Source: an uncultured Rickettsiales bacterium (GTDB lineage Bacteria; Pseudomonadota; Alphaproteobacteria; Rickettsiales; Deianiraeaceae). From it: 36,289 nt of DNA. The notes below the pieces were generated by a model, which was not told the origin of the DNA, did not search any database, and was given only the letters and a program-made list of their open reading frames with translations. Below, one piece after another: positions 1 to 8,821 of this stretch. Made by a program: the position numbers and the translations under genes. Position 1 is the stretch's first letter, and the number at the start of each line of letters is the position of its first letter. The stretch lies in contig CAJQOT010000020.1 of assembly GCA_905480015.1 (NCBI GenBank), positions 1 to 36,289 on the forward strand. Reading direction: 5' to 3'.

Positions 1-1
1 C

Positions 2-829
2 CTTCCGGTAGGCGCACAATTACTTATTCCAGATGGAAACGAAATTAATGTTGGTGATATACTTGCACAACTACCAGTATCTGCACAAAAAACAAAAGAT
101 ATTACTGGTGGTCTTCCAAGAGTTGTTGATATATTCGAGGCTCGTAAACCTAAAAATCCAGAAATTATTTCACCATTTGCTGGCGTTGTTATGGAAATTA
201 AAAATTTCAAAACAAAAAAGAAAATTGCTATTAAAGACAATGATACTGGCGAAACTATAAGCATATCTGCCCCAGGTAATGCAAGAATTGCCGTACACAT
301 CGGTGCACATGTATTAAAGGGTGAAACTATTATCTTTGGTGAGAAAAACCCTTACGATATACTCGATATCAATGGACTAGATGCCTTAATACATTATATG
401 ATAGATGAAATTCAATCTGTTTATAAATTGCAAGGTGTAAAAATTAACAACAAACATATCGAAGTAATTATTAGATATATGCTTCAAAAGTGCGAAGTTG
501 TTGATCAAGGAGATTCTTCTTTATTTAGGTTTCAAAAAATATCACTTCGTCAATTGATATCTATGAATGCAAAAATCTCAGCAGATGGAGGTAATAAAAT
601 TACTGCTAAACCTATATTGCAAGGTATTACAAAAGCCGCCCTTCAAACAGATTCATTTATATCATCTGCCTCATTTCAAGAAACTATTAAGGTTTTAACT
701 GATGCTGCGATATCAAATAAAGTTGACCACCTTGTTGGAATTAAAGAAAATGTTGTGATGGGTAAAATTATCCCTGCCGGAACTGGTTTAATTACAAACA
801 GAATTCTTGACGAAGCTGAAGGCAAATAA
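2..829 (+). CDS. rpoC: RNA polymerase beta' subunit, 3' part (cut by window start)
   Basis: This is the C-terminal part of the largest catalytic subunit of RNA polymerase. The frame is open from base 2 with no start inside the window, so the gene begins upstream. Diagnostic stretches, in order, are TKDITGGLPRV with DIFEARKPK, LQGVKINNKHIEVI, LQGITKAALQTDSFIS and the terminal region KENVVMGKIIPAGTG, all typical of the RpoC jaw/clamp C-terminus. The protein stops soon after the conserved PAGTG, as in the family, so the 3' end is complete. A small membrane-protein ORF follows only 2 nt after the TAA. The usual follower (rpsL/rpsG or similar) is not here, which fits the scattered operons of this genome. 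Identity is secure. Confidence 0.98.
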   Translation, partial: LPVGAQLLIPDGNEINVGDILAQLPVSAQKTKDITGGLPRVVDIFEARKPKNPEIISPFAGVVMEIKNFKTKKKIAIKDNDTGETISISAPGNARIAVHIGAHVLKGETIIFGEKNPYDILDINGLDALIHYMIDEIQSVYKLQGVKINNKHIEVIIRYMLQKCEVVDQGDSSLFRFQKISLRQLISMNAKISADGGNKITAKPILQGITKAALQTDSFISSASFQETIKVLTDAAISNKVDHLVGIKENVVMGKIIPAGTGLITNRILDEAEGK

Positions 830-831
830 AA

Positions 832-1086
832 ATGTACTCTATCGCAATTGCAATATATGATGTTGCCATAGTGACATATCATTACTATTGGAATACATTT
901 TTAGGAAAGATTTTCTTTGTGACATCTTGGTGTTTTTGGCTATACTTTGCGTTATGTATATTTGTGGTATATTATCTATTTTTAATTGCCCTTATTGGGT
1001 ATGAAAGAAAATGTTATGTTGACAAAAAAATCAACAATGATATTACCCATAAAATGAAAGGTAAATTCTCTATAAATGCAAAGTAA
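832..1086 (+). CDS. Small aromatic-rich membrane protein, 84 aa, unknown function
   Basis: I do not recognise this ORF. It starts 2 nt after the rpoC stop, with a GAAGG-like sequence just upstream, and its end overlaps the bioA start by 11 nt in another frame. Residues of roughly 22-58 form a continuous hydrophobic, aromatic-rich stretch (many F, W, Y, V, I), enough for one long or two short membrane helices. The C-terminal 25 residues are lysine-rich (KKINND, KMKGK), suggesting a cytoplasmic tail. The codon choice looks like that of neighbouring genes. The tight spacing supports translation with rpoC, but a bioA promoter appears to lie inside its 3' part. It could be a lineage-specific small membrane protein or a chance ORF. 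Confidence 0.5.
   Translation: MYSIAIAIYDVAIVTYHYYWNTFLGKIFFVTSWCFWLYFALCIFVVYYLFLIALIGYERKCYVDKKINNDITHKMKGKFSINAK
1019..1046 (+). promoter_or_regulatory. Probable bioA promoter
   Basis: A perfect -35 box TTGACA (1019-1024) is followed after 16 nt by TATTAC (1041-1046). The predicted transcript start near 1053 gives a leader of about 23 nt before the bioA ATG, similar to other genes in the window. The promoter lies inside the upstream 84-aa ORF. Confidence 0.5.
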
Positions 1087-2305
1087 TATTTGGCCTCCTT
1101 ACTGGAGTATGAGCGACAAAGTAAACCCCATAACAATAAATAACACACAGGGCTGTTTTATATACGACGACCGTGGAAATAAAATTTTTGATGGAATTTC
1201 AAGTTGGTGGTCAATGTGTCATGGGTACAAACATCCAAAAATTATATCCAATATGAAGCAATGCCTAAATGCTATGCCGCATGTGATGTTTGCTGGCATA
1301 ACACATCAGTATGCAAAAGATTTAGCAAAAAAACTTTGTGACTTTTCCCTTGGAAACTTTCAAAAAACATTTTTTTGCGATTCTGGCTCCGTTGCAGTAG
1401 AGGTTGCCATTAAAATGGCACTCCAATATTACCAAGAAAGAAAAAATATTTGCAAAACCCATATACTAACTTTTTCCGACTGTTATCATGGGGAAACATT
1501 TATGGCGTCTAACCTTTCAAGCGATGAAACATCTCCATTGTCACCATATATTAACAATGTTATAAACATAAAGCTTCCACAAAATAGCGAAGAGATGCGT
1601 ACCTTGGTGTTATTTTTAGAAAAGAATCACCGTAAAATTGCTTGCTCAATAATTGAGCCTCTTATGCAAGGTGCCTCTGGCATTAAAATGTATGGTGCAT
1701 CAGTATTAGGAGATATTTTTAACGCCATTAAGAAATATGATATCACTTTTATTGTCGATGAATGTGCGACTGGTTTTTATAGGACTGGTCGTCGCTTTGC
1801 ATTTGACCATGCAGAAATTTCCCCCGACATTATTGTTCTTGGTAAGGCTCTTGCAGGTGGACATATATCGCTTGCTGGTGTTACAACAAATAATAAAATA
1901 TTTTCTACGATATGCACGAATGGGCATTTCCGCCATGGGCCAACCTTTATGGCCAACCCTCTTGCATGCTCGGCTGGAATTGCATCGCTTGATATTTTTA
2001 ATACATTTAACTATTCAAACCACATTAAAGAAATTGAAGGGGTATTTAACGACCTAAAGAAAAGATTAAAAATAAATCTTAATTTATCCGCAAGGTCACT
2101 TGGGGCAATTATTGCTGTGGACTTAAACCCAATGTGCGATATCAAGGGGTATATTGCAGAAAATATCTCAACATTAAAACTTTGGGTACGCCCTATTGGC
2201 CGAACATTGTACATGATGCCACCACTGAATGTTGAAATAGCAGATTTATTATTTGCTGTACAAAAATTTGAAGCATTAATAAGAAATGTGCACAAGATTT
2301 TATAA
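1076..2305 (+). CDS. bioA: Adenosylmethionine-8-amino-7-oxononanoate aminotransferase (DAPA synthase)
   Basis: BioA transfers an amino group from S-adenosylmethionine to KAPA to give DAPA, the antepenultimate step of biotin synthesis, using PLP. At 409 aa it is close to the usual length. The substrate-site double tryptophan is at W44-W45 (SSWW), followed by HGYKHP and HVMFAGITH. DSGSVAVEVAIKMALQYY and the YHGETF block match the BioA family. The PLP-binding aspartate is D228 in IVDECATGFYRTGR and the Schiff-base lysine is K257 in LGKALAGG. HGPTFMANPLACSA and the terminal WVRPIGRTLYMMPP (arginine for substrate carboxylate) complete the set, so the gene looks intact. No bioB, bioD, bioF or bioC is adjacent, so the rest of the pathway, if present, is elsewhere. 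Biotin genes in Rickettsiales and other symbionts are often patchy or horizontally acquired, but the base composition here does not stand out. Confidence 0.95.
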   Translation: MQSNIWPPYWSMSDKVNPITINNTQGCFIYDDRGNKIFDGISSWWSMCHGYKHPKIISNMKQCLNAMPHVMFAGITHQYAKDLAKKLCDFSLGNFQKTFFCDSGSVAVEVAIKMALQYYQERKNICKTHILTFSDCYHGETFMASNLSSDETSPLSPYINNVINIKLPQNSEEMRTLVLFLEKNHRKIACSIIEPLMQGASGIKMYGASVLGDIFNAIKKYDITFIVDECATGFYRTGRRFAFDHAEISPDIIVLGKALAGGHISLAGVTTNNKIFSTICTNGHFRHGPTFMANPLACSAGIASLDIFNTFNYSNHIKEIEGVFNDLKKRLKINLNLSARSLGAIIAVDLNPMCDIKGYIAENISTLKLWVRPIGRTLYMMPPLNVEIADLLFAVQKFEALIRNVHKIL

Positions 2306-2317
2306 CGGAAAAAAACC

Positions 2318-2347
2318 TTGACTTATCATCATTTATAAAAAATATAT
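2318..2347 (+). promoter_or_regulatory. Probable fabI promoter (CTTGACT class)
   Basis: TTGACT (2318-2323) is preceded by an A-run and CC. An AT-rich -10 lies 18 nt on (ATATAT 2342-2347, or TATATT one base later). The predicted leader is about 16-18 nt and carries no Shine-Dalgarno sequence before the ATG at 2371. Confidence 0.55.
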
Positions 2348-2370
2348 TTGTTTATTGATTTACACAAAAT

Positions 2371-3156
2371 ATGTCGAATTTGATGAAAGGTAAAAAGGGC
2401 GTTATTATGGGACTTGCAAATAAGATGTCCATTGCCTATGGAATTGCCAAATCACTAGTTGAAAACGGTGCTGAAGTTGTTTTGACATACCAAGGCGAAG
2501 TATTGTTAAAAAGAATTCAGCCTATTGCGGAAGAGCTTGGTATAAAAATAATTATAGAATGTGATGTTTCAACAGATGAGACAATCGAAAGAACATTTAA
2601 AGAAATTCACAAAGAAGTAGGAAACATTGATTTTATTGTACATTCCATTGCTTATTCAGATAAAAACCAATTAAGAGGTAATGTTTACGATACTACACGC
2701 GAGAACTTTAATTTAACAATGGATATATCTTGCTACTCATTCATTGCAATTTGTAGATACGCTCAACCTTATTTGAATGAAAATGCTTCACTACTCACTC
2801 TAACATATTATGGTGCAGAAAAGTATATCCCTCATTATAATATTATGGGTGTTGCAAAAGCGGCACTTGAAGCTTCTGTTCGCTATCTTTCTGTAGATTT
2901 TGGCAAAGAAAAGAAAATTCGCGTCAATGCAATTTCGGCAGGTCCAATTAAAACTCTTGCGGCATCTGGAATTGGGGATTTTAAACTTATATTTAGCTGG
3001 ATGGAAGAAAATACCCCGTTAAAAAGAAACACAACAATTGACGAGGTTGGCGGTACTGCAACATATTTACTTTCTAGCCTTGCTTCTGGTGTAACTGGCG
3101 AGGTTCTTCATGTTGACTCTGGATACCACACCATTGGAATGAAAATGGTTGATTAA
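2371..3156 (+). CDS. fabI: Enoyl-[acyl-carrier-protein] reductase (NADH)
   Basis: FabI reduces enoyl-ACP in the last step of each type II fatty acid elongation cycle. The 261-aa protein has the short-chain dehydrogenase fold with the FabI signature: GKKGVIMGLANKMSIAYGIAK at the N-terminus (nucleotide binding), VHSIAYSD in the middle and the catalytic Tyr-x6-Lys within PHYNIMGVAKAALEA. RVNAISAGPIKTLAASGI is the typical FabI substrate-loop region. Length and ends match the family. fabZ follows after 10 nt and fur after that, apparently in one transcript from the promoter just upstream. This is the triclosan-target type of enoyl reductase. I see nothing missing. Confidence 0.97.
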   Translation: MSNLMKGKKGVIMGLANKMSIAYGIAKSLVENGAEVVLTYQGEVLLKRIQPIAEELGIKIIIECDVSTDETIERTFKEIHKEVGNIDFIVHSIAYSDKNQLRGNVYDTTRENFNLTMDISCYSFIAICRYAQPYLNENASLLTLTYYGAEKYIPHYNIMGVAKAALEASVRYLSVDFGKEKKIRVNAISAGPIKTLAASGIGDFKLIFSWMEENTPLKRNTTIDEVGGTATYLLSSLASGVTGEVLHVDSGYHTIGMKMVD

Positions 3157-3166
3157 TCAGTATATA

Positions 3167-3607
3167 ATGTCTTATTCCTTTGGTATTGAAAAAATTAAAA
3201 AACTCCTCCCTCACAGGTACCCAATGCTACTGGTGGATAGAGTCGAGAATGTTGAAAAAGGCAAAAGTATTATTGCAATAAAAAATGTTACAATAAACGA
3301 AGAGTTTTTTAATGGTCATTTTCCATCAAAGCCTGTAATGCCAGGCGTTTTAATTGTTGAAGCAATGGCACAAGTATCTGGTATTCTTGCACTAGAAACA
3401 ATGGTTGATATTGGTGAAAATCCTCTCGTATACTTTCTTTCAATTGATAATGCAAAATTTAGAAAGCCCGTTGAACCAGGAGATACTTTGGAAATTCATT
3501 CAAAAATACTTACCAATAAATCTTCAATTTGCAAATTTGAATGTGAGGCATTGGTGAAGGGTAAGAAAGTTGCAGAAGCAACAATTTGTGCAAAAGTAGT
3601 AGTATAA
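3167..3607 (+). CDS. fabZ: 3-hydroxyacyl-[acyl-carrier-protein] dehydratase
   Basis: FabZ dehydrates 3-hydroxyacyl-ACP, the step immediately before FabI. I chose the ATG at 3167 (146 aa). An in-frame TTG at 3149 would overlap fabI and add six unconserved residues. The hot-dog fold motifs are clear: LLPHRYPMLLVDRV near the N-terminus and NGHFPSKPVMPGVLIVEAMAQ, with catalytic H51 and E65. It lies 10 nt after fabI and 3 nt before fur. In most proteobacteria fabZ sits in the lpxD-fabZ-lpxA cluster, so pairing with fabI is a rearranged context, though metabolically logical. No Shine-Dalgarno sequence precedes the start. Confidence 0.96.
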   Translation: MSYSFGIEKIKKLLPHRYPMLLVDRVENVEKGKSIIAIKNVTINEEFFNGHFPSKPVMPGVLIVEAMAQVSGILALETMVDIGENPLVYFLSIDNAKFRKPVEPGDTLEIHSKILTNKSSICKFECEALVKGKKVAEATICAKVVV

Positions 3608-3610
3608 AAA

Positions 3611-4048
3611 ATGAAAAAAAACATGACTTACGAACAGTTTGTGGAGAAAATCCAACAAGCTTTTTCTCATAAAAAATTTACCATTACATCGCAGAGAGAA
3701 ATAGTCCTCCGCATTATATATGAATCTGACGACCACCCTGATATTGATGAAATATATCTTCGCTCAAGGTCTGCTGACCATAAAATTGGTATAGCCACGG
3801 TGTACCGTACCGTTTCATCTCTTGTAGAAGTTGGTATTATTGAAAAGTTAGACTTCAAAGACGGTAAGGCTCGCTATGAAGAAGCTGCAACATGCCAACA
3901 TCACGACCATCTTATTGATATTGACACAAACGAAGTATTTGAATTTCACAATGAAGAAATTGAAAAATTGAAGATTAAAATTGCAGAAGATTTAGGTTAC
4001 GAACTAATTCATCACAGGCTTGACCTTTACGGTAAAAAGAAATCCTAA
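3611..4048 (+). CDS. fur: Fur-family ferric uptake regulator
   Basis: This is a metal-responsive DNA-binding repressor of 145 aa. The N-terminal winged helix contains FTITSQREIVLRIIYES, HPDIDEIYLRSR and the recognition helix region GIATVYRTVSSLVEVGIIEKLDF. The C-terminal dimerisation and metal domain has the HHDHLI block and VFEFHNEEIEKLKIKIAEDLGY. The two structural-zinc CxxC pairs of E. coli Fur are absent (HHDHLIDIDTNEV in place of HHDHLICLDCG), a change seen in many alphaproteobacterial Fur proteins. The metal is most likely Fe(II), but Irr-, Mur- or Zur-like behaviour cannot be excluded from sequence. It follows fabZ after 3 nt, so it is probably co-transcribed with fatty acid genes, an unusual coupling. 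There may be a second start, ATG 3623. Confidence 0.88.
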   Translation: MKKNMTYEQFVEKIQQAFSHKKFTITSQREIVLRIIYESDDHPDIDEIYLRSRSADHKIGIATVYRTVSSLVEVGIIEKLDFKDGKARYEEAATCQHHDHLIDIDTNEVFEFHNEEIEKLKIKIAEDLGYELIHHRLDLYGKKKS

Positions 4049-4089
4049 CCGTTACTTCTAAACTTTTACTAATGAGGTCTCTCCGACTC

Positions 4090-4114
4090 CAATGGCATAA
4101 CCCAATTGCCAATG
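4090..4114. terminator. Hairpin between convergent fur and aspS
   Basis: CAATGGCA (4090-4097) and TGCCAATG (4107-4114) pair over seven positions with one A-A mismatch and a 9-nt loop. There is no T-run on either side, so factor-independent termination is uncertain, but this is the only stable hairpin I see between the two convergent genes. Confidence 0.3.
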
Positions 4115-4125
4115 AACTCCATTAA

Positions 4126-6213
4126 TTAATCTAAATTCTTTTTTCGCAATTGAATTCCAAGCTCACGCAGTTGTTTTTCTTCCACTGTTGCTGGTGCTTT
4201 CATTAGTAAATCTTGCCCTTTTCCATTCAATGGAAAGGCGATAATATCCCTAATTGTATCCTCTTCTGCGAGCAACATTACCATGCGATCAATTCCTGGT
4301 GCAATTCCACCATGGGGAGGAGCCCCATAAGAAAACGCCTCAACCATTCCAGCAAATTGCTCACGCACAACTTCCTCGCTGTATCCTGCAATTTCAAAGG
4401 CTTTAAACATTACATCAAGTTTGTGGTTACGAATTGCCCCCGAAGAAAGCTCAATTCCATTGCAGACAATATCGTATTGGTATGCTTTTATTGAGAGTGG
4501 GTCTATGTAGAATTTTTCTTTTAGCTTTTCTACTATCCATCTTCTACATTCCCTTATAGACTCTTCTAACTTACCACCCACATCATTTGAATGGCTCTCT
4601 ATATTGACTTGTTGCATTAAATGTGTAAAATAGCTCACTATTTTGTTGTTTACCTCTTCACTTATCAAATTACATTTATTATATCTAATATTAAAATGTT
4701 CACCCATTACTACATGTTCACGTGGTATTGTTATACATTGCTCAAAAAACTCCTTTTGGCTCAACAACAAGCTATCCATTCCCCCTTGTGGCATTGAAAA
4801 CGGATTATGGGAAAATTCAATTTTAGGAGTGCCGTCCGCGTTTTTTTCTGTTGAGCTTTCTTCGTAGAATGGGAAGTCGACAATCCAGCAGAATTCAAAG
4901 CAATCTTGTGCAATAAGGTTTAAGTCTCCCCCTACTTTTGTGCGAACTAATCCCGCTAATTTGGCGGCAACACTTTCTTTTCCACAGGCAAAAAATATTG
5001 CATCACCATCTTGTAAATTTCCAGAAGTTTTAATGTTTTTAACCAATATATTAAATTCTTCTTCGTGAATTTCCTCCTTTTTGCGGTCAATTTTATATGC
5101 GTTGCGAATTGGGCAGTTTTTAACCGTCCCATCTTCAAAAATCATATAAGCAATGCCAAATTCAGCACCATTTTGTTTTGCAAAGTTTTGCATTTCAGTT
5201 TTAAAGTATTCCGTAGACTTCCCATGCTTTGGCACTGGAATTGCACGCACAACTTCACCTCGTGTAATAGCTTCTGCAAAAACCTTAAATTTTGATGATG
5301 AAAAAATTTCGGAGGTATCAAAAATTTCTATGGGGTTTCGCAGGTCGGGTTTATCAGAGCCATATTTTAACATTGATTCAATGTATGGTATGCGTTTAAA
5401 TGGAAATGATGAAACTTTTTTGTTAGAAAATTTTGTAAAAACATCGTGCATTACAGGTTCAATTGCGGAAAATATATCTTCTTGCGTTGCAAAAGACATT
5501 TCAACGTCAAGTTGATAAAATTCACCAGGTGAGCGATCAGCTCTTGCGTCTTCGTCTCTAAAACATGGAGCAATTTGAAAGTATTTCTCAAAACCAGAGA
5601 CCATTAAAAGTTGTTTAAATTGTTGTGGTGCCTGTGGCAATGCATAAAATTTTCCTGGGTTAAGACGGCTTGGCACAAGAAAGTCTCTCGCCCCCTCTGG
5701 GGAGGAAGCAGTTAAAATTGGAGTTTGAAATTCAACAAATCCATTTCCTTCCATGATTTTTCTAATGTATGAAATTACCTGTGAACGAAGGAGGATATTT
5801 TTTTGCATTTTTTTAGTTCGAAGATCAAGAAAACGATATTCAAGACGAAGATCTTCCGAAACCTCTTCATTGATGTTAATTTGAAATGGAATTTGCTGTG
5901 AGGGACTTTCAATAGTAATATCACTTGCAACAACTTCAACTTTACCAGATTTTAAATCTTCATTTATAGTGCCTTCTGGACGACTTCTTACAATTCCATT
6001 AATTTTAATAACAGACTCCACTTTAATTTTTGATGAACTGTCAATCATCTCTTGTTTTTCCACAACAACCTGAACTTTTTCTCCAAAGGCACGAATATCT
6101 AAAAATAATACTCCGCCGTGGTCTCGTTTATTGTGAAGCCATCCTGCAATTTGCACTTCTGCACCAAGTATAGTTTCTGAAATTTGCGAAAGTTTATGTG
6201 TATAATGTTGCAT
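4126..6213 (-). CDS. aspS: Aspartyl-tRNA synthetase with a large internal insertion
   Basis: AspRS charges tRNA-Asp (or tRNA-Asx if non-discriminating). It has the N-terminal OB-fold anticodon domain (residues 15-105, [18 protein letters not shown]), class II motif 1 around [26 protein letters not shown], motif 2 [10 protein letters not shown] (219-228) and motif 3 GIAPGIDR (to R643). The bacterial insertion domain spans about 285-430. The protein is 695 aa while bacterial AspRS is usually near 590-600. The excess is one block, residues of about 481-570 (bases 4504-4773), between [13 protein letters not shown] and [16 protein letters not shown]. In other AspRS proteins these are separated by only a few residues. 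The block is helical-looking, rich in E, N and K, contains three cysteines (C493, C514, C556) and keeps the frame open, so the gene is probably functional. The start at 6213 gives the normal N-terminus. Confidence 0.95.
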   Translation of the reverse strand: MQHYTHKLSQISETILGAEVQIAGWLHNKRDHGGVLFLDIRAFGEKVQVVVEKQEMIDSSSKIKVESVIKINGIVRSRPEGTINEDLKSGKVEVVASDITIESPSQQIPFQININEEVSEDLRLEYRFLDLRTKKMQKNILLRSQVISYIRKIMEGNGFVEFQTPILTASSPEGARDFLVPSRLNPGKFYALPQAPQQFKQLLMVSGFEKYFQIAPCFRDEDARADRSPGEFYQLDVEMSFATQEDIFSAIEPVMHDVFTKFSNKKVSSFPFKRIPYIESMLKYGSDKPDLRNPIEIFDTSEIFSSSKFKVFAEAITRGEVVRAIPVPKHGKSTEYFKTEMQNFAKQNGAEFGIAYMIFEDGTVKNCPIRNAYKIDRKKEEIHEEEFNILVKNIKTSGNLQDGDAIFFACGKESVAAKLAGLVRTKVGGDLNLIAQDCFEFCWIVDFPFYEESSTEKNADGTPKIEFSHNPFSMPQGGMDSLLLSQKEFFEQCITIPREHVVMGEHFNIRYNKCNLISEEVNNKIVSYFTHLMQQVNIESHSNDVGGKLEESIRECRRWIVEKLKEKFYIDPLSIKAYQYDIVCNGIELSSGAIRNHKLDVMFKAFEIAGYSEEVVREQFAGMVEAFSYGAPPHGGIAPGIDRMVMLLAEEDTIRDIIAFPLNGKGQDLLMKAPATVEEKQLRELGIQLRKKNLD

Positions 6214-6240
6214 TGTATAGTTTTATGAGTAAAGTAGCAC

Positions 6241-6269
6241 TATCTTTATGAAGATAAAAATAAAATCAA
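6241..6269 (-). promoter_or_regulatory. Probable aspS promoter
   Basis: On the minus strand CTTGATT gives the -35 box TTGATT (6264-6269), followed after 17 nt by a poor -10 match, AAGATA (6241-6246). The predicted leader is about 20 nt. The -35 box is half of a palindrome shared with the infB promoter. Confidence 0.4.
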
Positions 6270-6280
6270 GAATTTCTTGA
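6266..6280. promoter_or_regulatory. 15-nt palindrome joining two divergent -35 boxes
   Basis: TCAAGAATTTCTTGA is a perfect inverted repeat (7-nt arms around one T). Its two arms supply the -35 cores (CTTGA) of the aspS promoter on the minus strand and the infB promoter on the plus strand. Confidence 0.5.
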
Positions 6281-6305
6281 CTGTTATTATGTTTTTGTTT
6301 TTAGT
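6277..6305 (+). promoter_or_regulatory. Probable infB promoter
   Basis: TTGACT (6277-6282, preceded by C) is followed after 17 nt by TTTAGT (6300-6305). The predicted transcript starts near 6312, leaving a leader of about 23 nt before ATG 6335. Confidence 0.5.
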
Positions 6306-6334
6306 GAGGAAAATATGGTTTAATTACTGGTTAA

Positions 6335-8815
6335 ATGTCAATAGAAGACAAGACAAAAATATCACTTTCTACGAAATCTACCAAAATATCACTTTCCAGC
6401 ATTGGAATGAGCAAAGAAGATATTTTAAAGAAATTTATCCACAACGAAGGATCTTCACCAATAGTACACAAAAATGTTGAGCAAGTACGCCCAAAAGAAG
6501 TAGAAACACATCATACTCCGTCTCAATATACAGTGTCAAATCAAACAATAGATCATGACTTTACCAATGAAGCACCACCAGTTGCAGACTCTACCGTTAA
6601 AAAAATACGCAAAATTGGCAAACAACAGCAAGCAATAACCAATATTAAAATACCTACACGCTTTGAAATCAAAGCTGATATAACTCCAAAGAAGAAAAAA
6701 GATTTACCAAAAAAAGAAGATGTTAATCTTTTTGGTGCAAACACTGATGAAGAAAAACGCGGAATAGTTATTACAGTTGACAACGCCGAAGAAGAGGAAA
6801 AAAAAGAAGATCTTCGCGATAAATCAATCATTGATAAACACCTTCAGCATTACAAGTACCTTGAATTTGACAACGAAGAAGAAATACAAGGCTTACAATC
6901 AGGGGAAAATCTTCGAGAAATCCTATCTCAACAAAGAGAAAAAACACAAGAAGAGGAAATTGAAATTATCTCTACATTCAACACAGAAGATAGAAACAGA
7001 CGGCGTAAAAAAACAAATACATATGGTAGAGTGAAGAGAAAATCTGGACAAGTCAACGTTCACTCTCAATCAATACGAGAAATACACATTCCTGACTTTA
7101 TCACCGCAGACGACCTTTCAGATAGATTGGCATTGAAAATAAAGTCAATCATAGACAAAGCTCACCACATTGGCGAACACATCAAACACGATACTATCCT
7201 TGACGGAGATGTTGCCGAATTAATTGTTGAAGAGTTTGGGCACAAGGTAATAAGAGTAAAAGAAAAAACACCAGAAGATGTTTTAAGTCGCAAAGCATCT
7301 GAAACAAAACTTGAAACAGTTCCGCCAGTTGTAACAATCATGGGACATGTCGATCACGGTAAGACATCATTATTAGACGCACTGCGTAAAACTGATGTTG
7401 CACTTGGAGAGTCGGGCGGGATTACTCAAGCAATAGGTGCATATCAAATAACACTTCAGTCTGAAAGAAAAATCACTTTTATTGACACACCAGGGCACGA
7501 AGCCTTTACAGCAATGCGTGCAAGGGGTGCAAACGCAACAGACATCATTATACTTGTTGTTGCATCAGATGATTCAATTAACACCCAAACAATAGAAGCA
7601 ATCCACCATGCAAAGGCAGCTCAATGTCCAATTATTGTTGCCGTCAATAAAATGGACTTACCAGAAGCAAACCTTAAGAAAGTAAAAGAAGACCTTCTTT
7701 CGCACGACCTCATACCCGAAGATTTTGGTGGAGATATCGCAGTAATACCAGTTTCTGCACTTAAAAAAACAGGTCTAGATGTTTTAGAAGAACAAATTCT
7801 TTTACACGCAGATATGTTAGATTTAAAAGCAAACTATTTAGGCCATGCCGGAGGAATAGTATTAGAATCTCGCCTTGATAACAAAAAAGGAGCAGTTGCA
7901 ACTGTTTTAATAAAACATGGAATTTTAAAAGTAGGAAATATTATCCTCGCAGGAACTACATTCGGCAGAGCTAGAAAAATACTTGATGACAGGGCACAAG
8001 AATTATCAGAAGCATTACCTTCTATGCCTGTTGAAATTTATGGTTTTAGCAATGTTCCACAAGCAGGTGAAAGGTTTTTTGTGCTTGAAAATGAAAAGTC
8101 CGCAAGGGAAGTTGTACAACACAGAATTGAAAGAGCGAGAGATGAAATCAGCGAGGATCAATCAAATGAAGATCCATTTGCATCGCTGTTAAACAAAACA
8201 AAAAATGAAGTAAATGTTATTATTCGCTGTGACATGCAAGGCAGTGTTGACGCAATTAAGCATTCTCTTGCAAAAATTGATCACAACGATGTTAAGCTTA
8301 ACATAATACATATTTTATCAGGAAATGTAACAGAGGCAGATATACTTCTTGCAAAAAATAATGCAACAATATTTGCATTCAATGTTAGCGTTGGCTCAAG
8401 TGAAGAATTGCTCGCTCGCAAAAACACAGTGGAAATACGCGAACATTCCATTATTTACAAATTAATTGATGAAATAAAAGAATTACTCTCTGAATCCCTT
8501 TCACCCATTACCGTAGAAACAAAAATTGGCGAAGCATTGGTTCGTCAAGTATTTGATATTTCCAAAACAGGAAAAATTGCAGGTATGATAGTTCAAGATG
8601 GTTCCGTGAAGAAAGGAGCATTGGCCAAGGTTATAAGGGATGGAGCATTGGTTACGCAGGGCATCATTAAAACACTTAAGCACTTTCAAGAAGACGTAAA
8701 ATCCGTTCAGCAAGGTAAGGAGTGTGGAATGCAGATAGAAAAAACCGAAGATTTAAAGAATGGAGACATCGTTGAAATATATAATATTACATACGCAGAA
8801 AATAAAGTGATATAG
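6335..8815 (+). CDS. infB: Translation initiation factor IF-2
   Basis: IF-2 is the GTPase that brings fMet-tRNA to the 30S subunit and promotes subunit joining. The 826-aa protein has a long charged, low-complexity N-terminal region (about 1-250, rich in K and E). An IF2 N-domain segment follows ([21 protein letters not shown]). The G domain has G1 GHVDHGKT (337-344), G2 [12 protein letters not shown]3 DTPGHEAF, G4 NKMD (438-441) and G5 SAL. The C-terminal domains follow, ending after the fMet-tRNA-binding C2 region. The length is normal for alphaproteobacteria. The usual nusA-infB-rbfA-truB context is missing: upstream is divergent aspS and downstream, after 6 nt, is an RND transporter. No Shine-Dalgarno sequence precedes the start. 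Confidence 0.97.
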   Translation: MSIEDKTKISLSTKSTKISLSSIGMSKEDILKKFIHNEGSSPIVHKNVEQVRPKEVETHHTPSQYTVSNQTIDHDFTNEAPPVADSTVKKIRKIGKQQQAITNIKIPTRFEIKADITPKKKKDLPKKEDVNLFGANTDEEKRGIVITVDNAEEEEKKEDLRDKSIIDKHLQHYKYLEFDNEEEIQGLQSGENLREILSQQREKTQEEEIEIISTFNTEDRNRRRKKTNTYGRVKRKSGQVNVHSQSIREIHIPDFITADDLSDRLALKIKSIIDKAHHIGEHIKHDTILDGDVAELIVEEFGHKVIRVKEKTPEDVLSRKASETKLETVPPVVTIMGHVDHGKTSLLDALRKTDVALGESGGITQAIGAYQITLQSERKITFIDTPGHEAFTAMRARGANATDIIILVVASDDSINTQTIEAIHHAKAAQCPIIVAVNKMDLPEANLKKVKEDLLSHDLIPEDFGGDIAVIPVSALKKTGLDVLEEQILLHADMLDLKANYLGHAGGIVLESRLDNKKGAVATVLIKHGILKVGNIILAGTTFGRARKILDDRAQELSEALPSMPVEIYGFSNVPQAGERFFVLENEKSAREVVQHRIERARDEISEDQSNEDPFASLLNKTKNEVNVIIRCDMQGSVDAIKHSLAKIDHNDVKLNIIHILSGNVTEADILLAKNNATIFAFNVSVGSSEELLARKNTVEIREHSIIYKLIDEIKELLSESLSPITVETKIGEALVRQVFDISKTGKIAGMIVQDGSVKKGALAKVIRDGALVTQGIIKTLKHFQEDVKSVQQGKECGMQIEKTEDLKNGDIVEIYNITYAENKVI

Positions 8816-8821
8816 TATACA

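Noticed and set aside
4504-4773. AspRS insertion as an intein
   Set aside because: No Cys/Ser start or His-Asn/Cys end motifs at the junctions, the block is too short for a normal intein, and the insertion point is not an active-site splice position I recognise.
5153-5515. 120-aa plus-strand ORF inside aspS
   Set aside because: Antisense shadow of a clearly coding aspS frame.
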